A stretch of DNA of 64,000 nucleotides from Gigaspora rosea (Eukaryota; Glomeromycota; Glomeromycetes; Diversisporales; Gigasporaceae): contig QKWP01000197.1 in assembly GCA_003550325.1 (NCBI GenBank), positions 351,121-415,120 on the forward strand. The letters are read 5' to 3'. Below the pieces are notes generated by a model. That model had not been told where the DNA came from, did not search any database, and worked only from the letters and a program-made list of their open reading frames with translations. This document shows, piece after piece, positions 1-12,244 of this stretch (the stretch's first letter is position 1; each line of letters begins with the position of its first letter). The translations under genes and the position numbers were made by a program.

Positions 1-36
<36 letters not shown>

Positions 37-232
37 CCTCTTCTTACCTGTATACGTATAAGTATAAGTATACTAGTATACTAGTATACTAGTATACTAA
101 GTATACTAGTATACTAAGTATACTAGTATACTAAGTATACTAGTATACTAGTACTAGTATAAGTATACTAGTATAAGTATACTAGTATAAGTATACTAGT
201 ATAAGTATACTAGTATACTAGTATAGAAAAAC
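1..232. repeat. Poly-T tract and TA-rich tandem repeat
   Basis: The window opens with a run of 36 T. From about 62 to 224 a short unit of the form AGTATACT, in 8-14 bp variants, is repeated many times and is itself palindromic. There is no coding potential. The run at the very edge may be a retroelement tail or an assembly end. Confidence 0.85.
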
Positions 233-473
233 GCAAAAAGCAAATTTCCTTTCTTATATATTACGAGGAAATTATTTCAACGATCAAATGCACGAATATA
301 GCACAAATTTTTGTAAGCAGTAGAACTACCAACCGTGTATAGTAAAGATTACTTACACCACATGAGCTTACACAGCAAACTCGTTACACAGCATAACCAT
401 CTTTGGTAAAAAGGATCGGGCAAAATTGAATACCCTTAATGATAATATAAATTAATTTTAAATTTTAAAAGCC

Positions 474-1207
474 ATTGTAAGAGATTTAATAATCCAAATT
501 TAATGATTTTGGTACCATTCAAATCATCTCATCAAGACGAATCGAATGGTACCAAAATCATTAAATTTAGATCACTATAGCACAAGATATTAATAATTTA
601 TAATTTTTATAAAATCTTAACGATCTTGATAACCAGTAATCCAAAATCACCAAAATCAGATCACTAGATCACAAGATATCTGCAAAAAAACGATTTGTAA
701 CGTAATTTTATATAAAAATCTTTATATAAATTGCGTTACAAACGTTTTCGTAGATATCTTGTGATCTAGTGGTCCGATTTTGACAATTTTGGTACCATTC
801 GAACCGTCTCGATGAGACAGTTCGAATGGACAAAAATCGTCAAAATCGGATCACTAGATCACAAGATATCCACGAAAACGTTTTTAATGCAATTTATATA
901 AAGATTTTTATATAAAATTACGGTACAAATCAGTTTTTGCAGATATCTTGTGATCTAGTGATCCGATTTTGGTGATTTTGGAACCATTCGAACCGCCTCA
1001 TCAAGACGAATCGAATGGTACCAAAATCATCAAATTTGGATTACCGGTTATCAAGATCATTAAGATTTTATAATAATTATAAAATTATTAATATCTTGTG
1101 CTATAGTGATCTAAATTTAATGATTTTGGTACCATTCGATTCGTCTTGATGAGATGATTTGAATGGTACCAAAATCATTAAATTTGGATTATTAGATCTC
1201 TTACAAT
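474..1207. repeat. 734-bp nested palindrome (foldback element)
   Basis: The outermost bases ATTGTAA (474) and TTACAAT (1207) are complementary, and pairing continues inwards through both arms. The arms contain smaller palindromes of the form TTTTGGTACCATTC...GAATGGTACCAAAA plus the phrase CACAAGATATC. The visible hairpin centre lies near 813, not at the geometric middle (841), because the right arm carries about 55 bp (one whole module, near 985-1040) that the left arm lacks. Related modules occur at 21.6-23.3, 39.2-39.6, 43.8, 50.5-50.8 and 51.0-51.9 kb. No ORF is present, so this is a non-autonomous foldback or MITE-type element. Confidence 0.85.
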
Positions 1208-1492
1208 AGTTCCTCAAATATTTAATTAAATGCTATATAAAGAAGTAACAATTAAAAATTTTATTATTGTTTTTAAATTAAAAATACAGAATATGTTATA
1301 GAGGTTTTTAAGTTTTTTGTTTAAATTTAAAAGAGTAGCTTATTTTTGGAGTAGCATATTTTCAAAAATATTTTATTATAAGTTAGATAATATGTTTGCT
1401 TATTTTAATAAATTTTTATATATCATATGGTAAAAATGCTTATTGATATTAATAAAAATGCTCGCTTAGAGCTATTATAAAAATTTTTAAAT
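1208..1492. other. AT-rich spacer, no feature seen
   Basis: AT-rich sequence between the palindrome and the 3' end of the LINE. I see no ORF, repeat or RNA gene in it. Confidence 0.5.
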
Positions 1493-1683
1493 TTTTTGTA
1501 ACCTATATACTAATAGCTCGGGGTCCTGTCATGCTAATACTTTATTAAGTTTCTTGAGATTACATATTTTGCAACTACATAGAACTACCTAATACCTAAG
1601 TTTAGCATCACCCGGCCACTCTGGAGGTACCTAAGTGCGACCTGCTGTACTGCTCTCCTGGAACAGATTGCTTGTCTGACTAC

Positions 1684-2300
1684 TCAAAGTCCGTAATAAA
1701 AGGGTCTTCTCCTTTCTATGACAAGTCCCATTACTGTCTTCTCAACTTCTTCCTTTAGTTTTACTTCTTTTTCTTCTTTTTGCTTCTTTTTTAATTCTTT
1801 CTCTTGTTGATTTCTCTCTTTTGGTACTCTTGTGTTCTTCCGACTTGGAGCTCTCTTTTTCATCTTGCTTGTTATGCCCTGGTTTTTTCTATTCACTCAT
1901 TCTTTTACATCAGATCCTCCATACTTGCTCATAGAAGGTATCCCAAGCTGTTTTTATTACTGTTTTCATAAATTTTTCTCTTGAGGTCTTCTTTAACAGC
2001 TTCGCTACTTTTTGGTAAGTCTCATTAGAAATCATTCTCTTTATTAGTGCCTGTCTTACTTGGACTTCCTTTTCCTCTGTTTTGCCATAAAGGGTTGTAT
2101 ATAGTCTATAGGGTGGAACTCGGCTTTTTCTTCCTCCTCTAGACCCTTCCATGCCGTCGCTACTGCATCTTTTGTATCCTTTTCCATCAGCTCTTTTGTT
2201 TATTGCACCTGGCCAAGTGCTCTTGTGTCTCCTTACTCTTCTCTTGGCATACTTGACACTCTGTCGTCGCATATAGGTCTGGCCTTCTCCTGTTAAGCTC
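1684..2300 (-). pseudogene. LINE ORF2 C-terminus: CCHC zinc knuckle and Lys-rich tail
   Basis: Reading about 2276-2205 on the minus strand in the frame other than the 120-codon one gives CQVC, then a spacer with HLARC: a Cx2C...Hx3C knuckle as found at the end of ORF2 in many LINEs. Two broken frames follow (2272-1910 and 1896-1684). The last is rich in Lys and Glu (KKKQKEEKEVKLKEEVEK) and looks like the final tail. The knuckle is thought to help bind target DNA or element RNA. Confidence 0.6.
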
Positions 2301-2395
2301 TACTAGGGTTGGAAGCTTGTCCATTACGCATTTTAGGGCTGCACTTCTTCTTTCACTACTCTTCCTTGTAGTGCATCTTGCTCATTTTGTTGCCC

Positions 2396-3726
2396 TCATC
2401 TTTCCCAGAAATAGGCCCATTTGTATCTTGTTTTATCTGATTCTGGCTCCAAAGTCTTAATTGCCTGTGTCTCTCTCCACTCTGCACCTATTCTCGCATT
2501 TATTATTATTTTATATAGCAGTCTTGCTAGCACATCTATCTGCTTATTTCCCCACTCTAGCCTATATTCTATCTCTTTACAACAGATTTCTTCTGTATAT
2601 ATCCTTTTTTCACTCCTCAGACCTTCTTTTGCAAGCTTGTCTGCTTTGTCATTCCACTTGTCTGCGCTGTGACTCTTCACCTTTGTGAAATTGACCTGGA
2701 GCTTTTTTGTTCAGATGATATCTGCGATCTTGACCATCCATATTGAATTTTTTATCTTCTGTATTTTGCCTCTATCTATACTATTCAATTCTCTGCTGAT
2801 ACCCTTTATTGCTGTGTTACTATCTGTGTATATTTCAGCTTTCTTTCCTTCTAGTATAGTGAGACTCACTACCCATATTGCCATTAATTCAGTGAGTGTC
2901 GAGGTTGGCCAACCTTCTTCTCCAAAAGCTACTTTTTCTTCTGCCCAGTTACGTAATTCATTTATCTGAACCCAGCCTATTCCCATCTGCCTGTTCGATG
3001 GGTTATTCTTTTTTTCATGTTTACTGCGCCATCCGTATAAATTATATACTTGTCTTTGTTTCTCTTCTGATTTCCTTTCCATATTTCCAATAATTCTTCT
3101 CTTACTCTCGTGGGCAAGCCTTGCTTTTTAATCAACTCTGCTTCCAATTCTTCTACTACTTCCATTCCTAGTAGCTCACATTCCTCTTCTCTTTGTTTTT
3201 CATCCTTTATATTCTTTCTGAGTTGTTCTATCACTACCTTGATTTTTTGGTTCTTTCTGTCTACTAATACCTCTGGTATTACTTTCACTTGGTCACTCCT
3301 ATCTATCCATTGGTAGCAATGGTATGATCCTTCTTCCTCATTTCTGTGCCTTTCATCTATTACTTCACATCTGCTACATTCCTCAATTCTGGTTGCCACT
3401 TCTCTGTCTATATTCTGCATTATCCAATGCTCTATTTGTATTTTCTTTTCCACTTTCTCATGTATTCTTCCTACTCTCTTGTCTTCATGTGGCCCATATG
3501 TTATCCACTCCTTTCTTCTCCTATCATTGGATAACTTACTCCAGCCTATTTCCAATACTTGTGTATTTTTCTCTTTGGTGTCGAAGCAGCTTTTGACCTT
3601 TCTGCTTCCTGCTTCTTCAAGGGTCTTTGCCTCTAGCTCTTTGAACCACTCTGCCTTTTTACCTTTGCTTAAGCACCCTCTGTAGCTTTTGTACTGTTGC
3701 CACGTAATCAGGCTTGACTTGTTCAC
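2396..3726 (-). pseudogene. LINE connection region and RNase H domain, broken
   Basis: Frame 3726-2977 (249 codons) holds a charged connection region and ends with YIIYTDGAVN, the first beta strand and aspartate of RNase H. Frame 3082-2711 continues with LTELMAIWVV (the glutamate) and IYTDSNTAIKGI (the second aspartate). Frame 2680-2396 gives WNDKADKLAKEGL (the last aspartate). Together the four acidic D-E-D-D residues of a type I RNase H can be seen across three frames. RNase H removes the RNA strand of the cDNA hybrid and is typical of some LINE clades. Two frameshifts break it here. Confidence 0.85.
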
Positions 3727-3955
3727 ATCGAGTAATTGGTTTAAATAGAGTGTGCCGGCTTTACCTATTTGGATACAGTACTTTTTCTACGTCTGGGCCT
3801 CAAGTAGCTCCTGCAATTTGACCCCATTGACTGCAAACTGTCCAGAAGTTGCTCTCTGTCCTTATTCTTATTCCCAAATCTTTTGCCTTTATTGTTGTCA
3901 GGCAGGCTAAATTATTACTCCAACAATTACTGTTTTTTGGCAAATCTGTAGTTTT

Positions 3956-5430
3956 CTATATATCCTGCGTCAAGCCTGCCCTCTGGCAACTCTGCATTAT
4001 TCTCAATTTTGTCAAATGTCCGAGATTATTCTGCTGGTTTAATCTGTTTATCAGGCAGCTTATTTGTTTCATCATTATGTCTTGTTGTAGCGTTTTACAG
4101 CTACCGAGGTCTTTATGTTTTATTACCCAATTCTCTAATGTCCTTATTATATTGTACTTCTGTTTTACCAAGCCTATCATCAGTTGATGTATTTCGTTTA
4201 ATTTTCTCTCAGACATCTTTGTTAACTGTAGCATGTAGCTTAATCTTGGTATTACCACTACATTATTTATGTATGCTACCTGGCTTGATATCATCTTCTT
4301 GTACCGCAGGTCTGTAATTATCTGTTGCACTACACCTTTTGCTTTCTTTTTCACTAGGCTTTCACACATCTTATTGTTTAACCATACTTCCAGGGACCTT
4401 ACTATTGTTCCTGGGCTCCTTCTTTACTATACTTCCACCGAAGTTTATTTCTCTTTCCTCTGCTTTGCACTTTGCATTATAATTACCAACTTTGACTTGA
4501 ATCCATTTATTTCAATATCATTAGCTCGAAAGAACATATCTGCTATTTTAATAATTTCTATTAGTTGTTTTTTGCTATTCACGATCCAAGTTGTATCGTC
4601 TGCATATGCGATTGCTGCCTGATGATAACTTATAATACCATTATACTGCACCCCTTGTCCTGGGTTTAGCTCTACTGTGTAGCCTAGTCTACTTTCTTTT
4701 TGCACCCTTGTTAGCAGAGGATCATAGAACAGCCGCCAGATTAGGGGTGAGATCACTTCCCCTTGGTCTATTCCATCACCTGCTGTTATTTCTTCTGTTA
4801 GACCGTGCGCAGTGATTATTTGAAGTCTTCTTTTGTGAAATAGACTTAGAATATATTTCATTATTTTTTCTGGAATTTTGACTCTGCGGAGGGCCAGTTT
4901 TAGACTTTCTAATGAGACCGAGTTGAAGGCCTTTTTCATGTCTTGAAGCAGTATCCATACTTCTTTCTTCTTCTCTCTTGCCTCTTCCATTATCATGTTT
5001 AGAACCTGTACTGGCTTTTCTGTAAAGTTTCCTGGAAGTCCCGCATAATTGGGTCCTCTGAGTATTACTCTCTCTATCATTACTTTGGCCAGTCTTCTGG
5101 TTATTATTTTTGTCACAATCTTTCGGAACGTTTTAATTAGTACTATTGGCCTAATATTGTTTAGGCTATATCACCATTTTACATCTTTCGCTATCGGATA
5201 TACTTGTGTGACTCTCCATTTAGAAGGTATTTCTTCTGCCATTATGCACAGGTTTGCTATCCCTCTAAATATTTTTTGTGCCTGGTTTCCTGCACGTTTA
5301 ATCATTATATAGCTTATACCGGATAACCCAAGGGCAGTTCCTACTTTTAATTCTCCTAGTATTTCTCTCCATTCATCTTTGTTTACTTCTTCTTCTACCT
5401 TGTCATACCACTCTTTCTTTATCCATCTCT
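3956..5430 (-). pseudogene. LINE reverse transcriptase domain, broken
   Basis: The best frame is 5116-4445 (223 codons). It contains LLQDMKKAFNSVSLESL (palm motif A with its aspartate), GIDQGEVISPLIWRLFYDPLL (motif B, with QGEVISP in place of the common QGxxxSP) and AIAYADDTTWIV (motif C, YADD, near residue 172). Upstream in another frame (about 5420-5120) are traces of the RT N-terminal motifs (NNIRPIVL). Downstream, frame 4369-3956 (137 codons) covers the thumb and post-RT region. The enzyme would copy the element RNA at a nicked target. Several stops and frameshifts make it non-functional, although the palm residues themselves are intact. Confidence 0.92.
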
Positions 5431-5917
5431 AAGGTTTATATATCTCTTGTCACTTATTTCCTATTTCTTTCATATTCGTTTGCCTCTTTCTGAACTGCTT
5501 CTTGTAATGTCCTGCTACACCTATCTTTACAGCTTCTGGTTCTATATGTAGGCAAGTATCCTCTTCCATTTCTTCTAGGAATCTATCAAGAACTATTTTC
5601 TAATAGGGTCTATTTAATAGATAGTGATCATTTTCCCTCGCTCTGTGCTAATTATTGCACACCTTTTATCAATACACCTTCTATCTGCCTTCTTTGTTCC
5701 AGCTCCCAAGCTTTCTTTCTCTTCTCGTTAAATATTTGCCACCAGCCTTTTATATCTTCTACCCATGCCTCAGACCATTGCCTGTGTAGCCTCAGGAGGT
5801 TTGCACTCTTTTGTCTACTTATTCTTCTCAACTTTTCATTTACTTCTGTTTTCTCGCAGCTTAGAACTTCCTGACCCTTTTTCTTTTTCATATGTTTAAT
5901 TAGCTTTTGCAGCTCTA

Positions 5918-6975
5918 CTATATCTCATCTGGTTTATGTGTTTTAGCGCCACTCCTTCCATTTGCTACTGTGTTATATACCTTCTTCTTTGGTATATGCT
6001 TGTTTGCTGCTATAAGAATTGACTTCTCTATTACATCCCATACGCAGTTCAGTCTGTTTACACTATTTTCTTTCTTGCCTGTTTTGATTTGCAGGAGGTC
6101 TGTTACGTTCTTTATATCCAGCTGTTTCTGTAGTGCTTGAGCGTAGTCGTCCCAATTCTCCTCTGTTGCTTTATCATATAGGTAGACCGTTCTTGAATGC
6201 CTCTTCTTTCTTGCCTCTGCTTTACTAGTTTCTGCTGTTACGTGTCCTATCCATACTTCTGCCACAACTACTCTGTGATTACTATCTGTGATGCTTCTCG
6301 CTTCCTCTATCGATACCTCTTGGAGTCCGGAAGCTAGACAGCTAGATAACCATATATAATCTATTCTAGTTGCTGATTCTTTATTTGACCATATAAAGGC
6401 CTGGCCCATTGGGTGTAATTCTTTATATGCATTTTTAAAGTCCTGTTTCTTTAGCCAATTAAAAATTGGCAACCTTTTATAATTCGATGACTGTAGGTGC
6501 TGTCTATCTAGTACGTTATCCACTGTGTGGTTAAAGTCACCCACTATGATTATCTGCATTCTCTCCTTTTTTCTGTAGACTACTTCTACATTCTCTGCTA
6601 AATTTTCTTTGTTATTAATTTATCATTAGGCAGCACATAGACAACTATCACTACAAGCTCCAACTGCTTAAAGTATAATGTTACTTCAACCATGTACTCG
6701 TTTAGCTTTTTCACTGCACCAACATGCTTTTCCCATTGTTTTTCTATCAAAATTCCTACTCCTGAACCTTTTTTCTTTTCTTTGTCTGCACTTGCCCAGT
6801 GCTCTACGTACTTGCCGCTTGAGCTAATCATTAGAAACTTCCCTTCTCTCTCTGTTAAGTTTGTTTCTGTCACTCCTAATATTGTGATTCTTTCCTCTTC
6901 TGCCCAAGTGAGCAAGTTTTCTAATTTCCAGCCTTTTATCTTTAGTCTATTAACTTTGTGGCAGGCAAGTTTCAT
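5918..6975 (-). pseudogene. LINE APE-type endonuclease domain, broken
   Basis: Two minus-strand frames make up the N-terminal half of ORF2. Frame 6975-6598 (125 codons) carries ITILGVTETNL, matching the segment that holds the catalytic glutamate of APE-like endonucleases. Frame 6559-5918 (213 codons) carries VGDFNHT (the GDFN motif), TRIDYIWLS (the R-D-Y motif) and TDSNHRVVVAEV (the D-H pair near the domain end). These residues make up the usual active site that nicks target DNA to prime reverse transcription. A frameshift near 6598-6559 separates the halves, and a third short frame (5891-5652) covers the linker to the reverse transcriptase. Confidence 0.85.
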
Positions 6976-7178
6976 TTCTTTTCTACCACTGCTTTTTCAT
7001 TTTTCTCTTAGAGTCTCTTGCTCCACATGCAGTTTTTTTGCTTTTTCTTTTCCTTTCCTGCGACTTCCCTTTGCTGATAGAGAACTTTTCTTCTCCTTCT
7101 TTCTCGAATATTCTTCTTTCTTCTTGCAGAAATTCTCCAATCTCTCTATCCATTTCCATTTGTTCAGCTTGGGCACCC

Positions 7179-9206
7179 TTAGGAGCTCTGAGTGGGCTTA
7201 ACCCACTCTGCGCTCATCTCATCGAGTTTTTTCATGATTTTAAGCAGTGATTCTTGATATTTATCTAGTCTTGCTTTAACATCTTCTACCTTATTGTAGA
7301 CCCCATCTCGTTTCTTTTGCTCTTTTTCTTTATGGTCTCTGCAGTCTACTGACGCTGTTCCTGCTTTTATCTTCTTGCTTGCTATAGTTTCCGCCTTGAC
7401 TATTTCCTTTCCTTTAATGGTCCTGCTTTTTTTTGTCTCTTCGTCCGATATTTCCTTTTCCTGGATTACTTTTCTCTTTTCATTTGGCCACTTAAGAGTC
7501 CAGTTGTTGTAACTTACTGGCTTCTCTATTGCCCTTTCTAAGTCTTCATGTCTTCCAAAAGTGATTACTGTACTTTGCTTCATACTTCCACTCTTTCTTC
7601 TTGGTATATATACTGCTTTTACTCTTTTCTGCTTTAAGCATCACAGTAATAGTATCTTCAAAGCCTCTTCTGGTATTCCATGTAGCTTTGTTACATGCCG
7701 GTGCCTTGCATCTCTCTCTTTGTAGTCTTCTCTCCCGGCTGATACTCTGGCTAATTTGCTATTTGCTAACGAAACTACCCAAGGTAAGCTTGTTTCCACT
7801 ATCTCTTCATTCAATTCTACTATTGCAAGTGCTCTGCTTCTACTGCGTTTACTTTGTACACTTTGGACGCTTCCCATTTTTTTACTTATACTTTCTATCT
7901 CTTGTTTGCTTACTCTTTCAGGTAGATCCCATATTGTAAGCACCATTCCTTTTTCTGATGGGCTTCTTTCAATTACTTTCTTGTTCAAAGTTCCAGCTGG
8001 ACTTTTTCCTCCCTTATACTCTCTTGGTTTTTTAGTATTTCCTTTTATACTTCTTTCTTCATCCAGGATTAGCTTGAACTATCCTTCATTTTTCCGCTCT
8101 ATTCTATCTATTGCTTCCTTTCTGCTGTTTTCACAGTCAAAATGCAGTTACACCTATGCATTTCCTTTCTTAAACATCTCCTCTACATTCATTATGTGTT
8201 TATTGTCCTTTAATAGCCACTTTATCATTTTTAATCTGTCTTCTTTCTTTTCACCTGGAACATTGCATTCTGGATTTCTTGCACATACTGGCGACTGGTC
8301 ACTACATGGCCTATTGCTAGGCGCCCATATACTCTGTTCTAGTGGCATACATCCAATCCCAGCTCTTCTACCTGCATGGTTTTCTTCTTTGTTTGGACCC
8401 GCTTTCCTTCTGGTTCTTCTTTTTTATCTCTTGTGTCAATTCTTTTTTCATGATTCCTTTGTTATCTTCTGTTCGCCTTGTATCATTCTCCTGCTGCATA
8501 TTTTTTAACTTCTCTATGTTTTTAGCATCATATTCTTCTGCTCGATGCTTAGTAGTTATGTTATCTCTACTTTCTTCTCTTGTTACTTTCTCACACTGCC
8601 TTTGCGCTCTGGCTTTTTTGTTCTTGGAACTGCTTTCTGCCTTTGTGATCTTTAGCACCATCCCTCCCTTTCTTTTCTCTGTGCTTCTTTTCCTATTTTC
8701 TATTATATCATGTGACTCCATTTCTCCCGTTCTGTATCTGAAGTTTTTAAGTCTACTGTCTCATCGACTCTAGCTATTACTTCTTCCAAGATTCTAATTG
8801 CTGCTATCACCATTGTATCTGCAGCAAACAAAAGCACTGTGTATTTGTCAGTTCGCGTGTGTTCAACCTTTGTGTTTTCTAATGCCTCGATTAGTTCAGC
8901 ATTTCCTAGCTGACCCAAGTAATTCTTTGACCTTTCCAATAATTATTCTAACATGTATCCGGGTCTTATCTTGTACTTGTCTTTGGCTATTTGCTGCTGA
9001 TTTTCCACATAGCTCGCTTGTTCTAGAAGCTTCTGAACTTTGTGTCTCTGTATTCTATGGCCAGTTGATTTACACGTGTTTGTATAATTTACTGCACGTG
9101 CCTGCTTTTTTGTTTGTTCATCATGTTCGTGTGCGACTTGATTAATATGCAGGAACGTAGTTGTGGGCGCCCCTTTTTTGACTTCACAATGAGCGGTTTT
9201 CCACAA
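7179..9206 (-). pseudogene. LINE ORF1 remnant with RRM-like segment
   Basis: Successive minus-strand frames cover 9206-8943, 8939-8703, 8721-8368, 8348-8154, 7988-7641 and 7583-7179. The first parts are rich in Lys, Glu and Arg, as expected of a nucleic-acid-binding ORF1. The frame at 8348-8154 carries a Cys-rich stretch (PVCARNPECNVPG) that may be a metal-binding remnant. The frame at 7988-7641 begins with MVLTIWDLPERVSKQEIES and continues with a KRSRSRALAIVEL segment; this is the layout of an RRM fold (beta 1 / RNP2-like WDLP, then RNP1-like beta 3). RRM-bearing ORF1 proteins are known for several LINE clades. The product would have been the RNA chaperone of the element. It is broken in at least five places. 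The RRM call is from pattern only. Confidence 0.6.
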
Positions 9207-9395
9207 ATTTTGGTGTTTTTTAATATGGCGCGCTTGTTCGTTGTTTGCTTTTTTTGCTTCTTTTAGAGCCTACTGTATTTTTTGGAGCTCTTTATTTTTC
9301 CTTAATGCCTCCAGACGTGTTTCTTAGTGCACTTAAACACTTTTCCGTGGTTTTGTTTCTTGAGATTTTTGGCTGAGGGATCTGCAAGGAAGAGT

Positions 9396-10260
9396 TGTAA
9401 ATATATATATTTTTAATCAATATTACACATTTTATTATATATTATATTATAATTATTATACATTTTTTACAGTATTATTTTTACATTATTAACTTACATA
9501 TTATTTTAACCACTTTTGCATTTTATCGCATCTAATTCTATTACTACTTGTAGAAAAAAAAATAAAAAAACTAGCACTATACACTTATTTTTGCACATTC
9601 TATAGTTTGCTATTATTCAAAGTATTGAAAAAGTTTGGTTAGTTTTTTTGCAAAATACTAGAAAGTAGAGTTGTGTTCTCACAAAGTGCCAGAATAAAAT
9701 AAATTAATAAAAAAAATTAAAAAAAAATTAAAAAAAAACAAAAAAACAAAAAAAACAAAAAAAAAACAAAAAAATATCAAATGAAAAAATAAATAAAGCA
9801 AAACCTTGTGAAACTTGTGAAAACTTGTAAAAATTTGCATCTAACTAAATCATTTTTCTAAAGAAACATTTTTGAAAATTTAGAAATTACTGGAAAAATT
9901 GGTTGTATGTTTTTGCAAATGTTGTCATAAGTCTAATTGGCTTACAAGATCAAATTGGTGTTCTTGCAAAGTGCTAAAAAGTTGTTGGTTTTCTTGCAAA
10001 AGGCTGTTGTTCTTGTAAGGTATAAAAAAAATTATAAAATAAATAAATAAAAAAAAAACAAAAAACAAAACAAAGCAAAAACAAATAAAACAAAATAAAA
10101 AATGAAACAAAAAAAACAAAATAGAAGATCTAATTTATAAACAAAAGATCTAATTTGTCTTGTAGTACAAAATTTGTAGATTAATTTTAATACATCATAC
10201 AAAATTTTGAAGTATTTCAAAAATCTGATCATCCAGGGGTAGGGTCAGAGAGTCAGGGTT
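9396..10260. repeat. A-rich dispersed repeat, copy 1 (uninterrupted)
   Basis: This stretch has a distinctive composition: the phrase TTCTTGCAAAGTGCCAGAA repeated with changes, long A tracts broken by single C or T, and the ending AGAAGATCTAATT...AACAAAAGATCTAATTTG near 10130-10160. The same blocks in the same order are found at about 44600-44880 plus 48435-49400, where the repeat is split by a hAT-type insertion. It has no coding capacity; the 64- and 66-codon minus-strand frames (9925-10232) are Phe-rich artefacts of the A tracts. The element class is unknown. Confidence 0.75.
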
Positions 10261-10925
10261 CACATGATTCAAAAAATCTTATTTATACTCTGTAACTGTC
10301 AGTAAACATAATTAATAATAAAACAGTTTCATTTCAACTACCACATTTTCAAAGAATAATACTGATACTTGTTATCATAGTGTGCAGATTTTTAAAAAAT
10401 TTTAAAGGCAAAACTCCTACTATTGAAGTTAAACCATTTCATACTATAAATCAAGTTAAATAGAAGATTCAAAATAAAGAAGATATTCCATCTTATAAAC
10501 AATATTTGATTTTTGCAAAAATTAGAAAATAATAAAACTACTTTCTTCTTATAATATTCTAAAAAATCAACTTTATATTTGTTTCTTCATCTTTTTTAAA
10601 TATATTTTGAATAAAGGATAATAATATATCAATTCGTGTTATTTAATTAATATATATTTATATTAAGATTGTTAACATCATAATAAATATTTAAACTTAA
10701 AAATTGCTTTAACCAATTTGAAAAATTTGGTCACTGATTTGATATAATAATGATTTTGCAAATACTACTATTACATTAATATGAATAAATTTGATTTAAA
10801 AAAAATATTTATTGTTTAATTTTTTTCTTTTAAAAAGGAACAAATTAATATATACAATTTTAATAATATTAAAAGTGAATAAATTTTTATTGTCCATAAA
10901 GTTTTATAAAATATATTAAACTTTA
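10261..10925. other. AT-rich spacer, no feature seen
   Basis: Very AT-rich sequence with scattered A and T runs. I find no ORF over 60 codons and no clear inverted repeat. Confidence 0.5.
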
Positions 10926-10927
10926 TA

Positions 10928-11347
10928 CAGTGCTGACAACCTAGTTCCAACCATAAAATTGATAAAATTCAAATTGCAAATCCTGCTTTAAAAAAAAAGT
11001 AAATAAAAAATACTATTTTAAAAGATTAAATTAAAACAAGATAAACACTTCTATATTTTTTAAATTTTTTTTTTTAAATCTATATATAAATAAGTTATAG
11101 CAGGTTAAAGATATAGTATTTTTATAATTAAATATGAAATTTGGCTCCCTTTTATATATATAAAAAAGCAAATTTGGCCTCTTTAAACAATTAATTTTAT
11201 TTTTATATATATTAAAAAATTTAAATTTGGCCACTTTATATATAAATATTAGCTAAATTTTAAATTTGCCTTTTTATATATATAAAAATAAAATTTGAAT
11301 TTGGCTGCTAAAAAGTTTTATTGTTTGGAACTAGATTGTCCACACTG
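10928..11347. mobile_element. Tc1/mariner-type MITE, 420 bp
   Basis: The ends are inverted: CAGTGCTGACAACCTAGTTCC at the left matches, with few changes, the reverse of GGAACTAGATTGTCCACACTG at the right (about 30 bp with the following AATNATAAAA). Both ends are flanked directly by TA (10926-10927 and 11348-11349), the target duplication of Tc1/mariner elements. The interior repeats a (T)AAATTTGGCC phrase and has no transposase, so it is non-autonomous. Confidence 0.85.
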
Positions 11348-11679
11348 TATAACCAAAAAAAATAGAAACCAAAGAGCTAAAATGAATTCTAACTGTCATA
11401 TTGCTTCAAGATATTTTTGTTGTATTTATTTATAGTATGTTAGTATCTAATTAATTTTTAAAAGCAGTTGTTTAGATAAACTTACAAACTAAGTATTAAT
11501 AATTCAGTAATAGATAAACTTAGTAATGATAGCATGGGTTGAATAGATATAAATAAGAAATTAAATAATAAAATCTAATTTCAAAATTTATTAAACAAAT
11601 AAATTTTTTCAAAAAAAAAAAATATTTTTTTAATAATAACTATAGAATTATAAAGATACAATTTCTAGACATAAATCTG

Positions 11680-12244
11680 TTGTTATAGAGCGAGTTTTAG
11701 CATTAGTTTCTTGAATGTATTTTCTAATATTAATTTAGTTATATTTCATTATATTATTTCATTATATTATTATTTTATATTACATTATTATTATTTTATA
11801 TTATTAACTATATATGGCTTAGTTAGAAGTACGAGTAACATAGTTAACCATTTCTACCATTTCTACCATTTCTACCATTTCTACTATTTCTACCATTTCT
11901 ACCATTTCTACCATTTCTACCATTTCTACCATTTCTACCATTTCTGCCATTTCTACCATTTCTACCATTTCTATCATTTCTGCCATTTCGTACCATTGTA
12001 ACTTATAGCTATAAAAAGATATATAAACTCTAGATTTCTCCCCTTCTGCACATTAGACTCAGATTCCTCTCCTCCTCCCTCTAACGCCTAAACATAGTTA
12101 CATCTCTTGCATATTATTAGTTAAATAAATAAAATATATCTTCGATCAATAAATACACTCTTGATATTTAATAAATATATACTAAACCGCTCTAGTGAAG
12201 TAATATTCCACTTCCACACCGCTTCATATCTTCTCTGACCATTA
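11680..12244 (+). repeat. Possible solo LTR or promoter-terminator module
   Basis: Downstream of the minisatellite the sequence has a TATAAAAAGATATATAAA box (about 12012), a pyrimidine-rich, GC-richer block (CTCCTCCTCCCTCTAACG) and AATAAATAAA (about 12125), and ends near CTTCTCTGACCATTACA. That order is typical of an LTR, and a TG start is possible at 11680. I see no second copy, target duplication or primer binding site in the window, so this is only a suggestion. Confidence 0.25.
11847..11992. repeat. 9-bp minisatellite TACCATTTC
   Basis: About 16 tandem copies of a 9-bp unit (TACCATTTC), with rare substitutions such as TACTATTTC and TGCCATTTC. Because 9 is a multiple of 3, it gives a spurious open frame of repeated His-Phe-Tyr residues from 11711 to 12001. 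Confidence 0.95.

Larger units (their letters stand above)
1493..9395 (-). mobile_element. Degenerate LINE (non-LTR retrotransposon) with RNase H
   Basis: Read on the minus strand, a run of overlapping broken frames gives, in order: a charged ORF1 with an RRM-like segment (about 9.2-7.2 kb), APE-type endonuclease (7.0-5.9 kb), reverse transcriptase (5.4-4.0 kb), RNase H (about 3.1-2.4 kb) and a CCHC zinc knuckle (about 2.3 kb). The 3' untranslated region has AATAAA (minus strand, 1546-1541) and ends in GGTTAC followed by a short A run near 1493-1505. The 5' end is a guess near 9395, where the A-rich dispersed repeat begins. Every domain is split by frameshifts and stops, so this is an old inactive copy. 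The long plus-strand frames here, up to 250 codons, are pyrimidine-rich shadows. Confidence 0.9.

Noticed and set aside
7756-8508. 250-codon plus-strand frame, and similar plus frames between 2.4 and 9.1 kb
   Set aside because: They lie antisense to the LINE ORFs and are composed of Ser, Phe, Leu and Cys, as expected from the complement of Lys/Glu-rich coding DNA; no motif is present.
11711-12001. 96-codon frame of repeated His-Phe-Tyr
   Set aside because: It is the translation of a 9-bp minisatellite.
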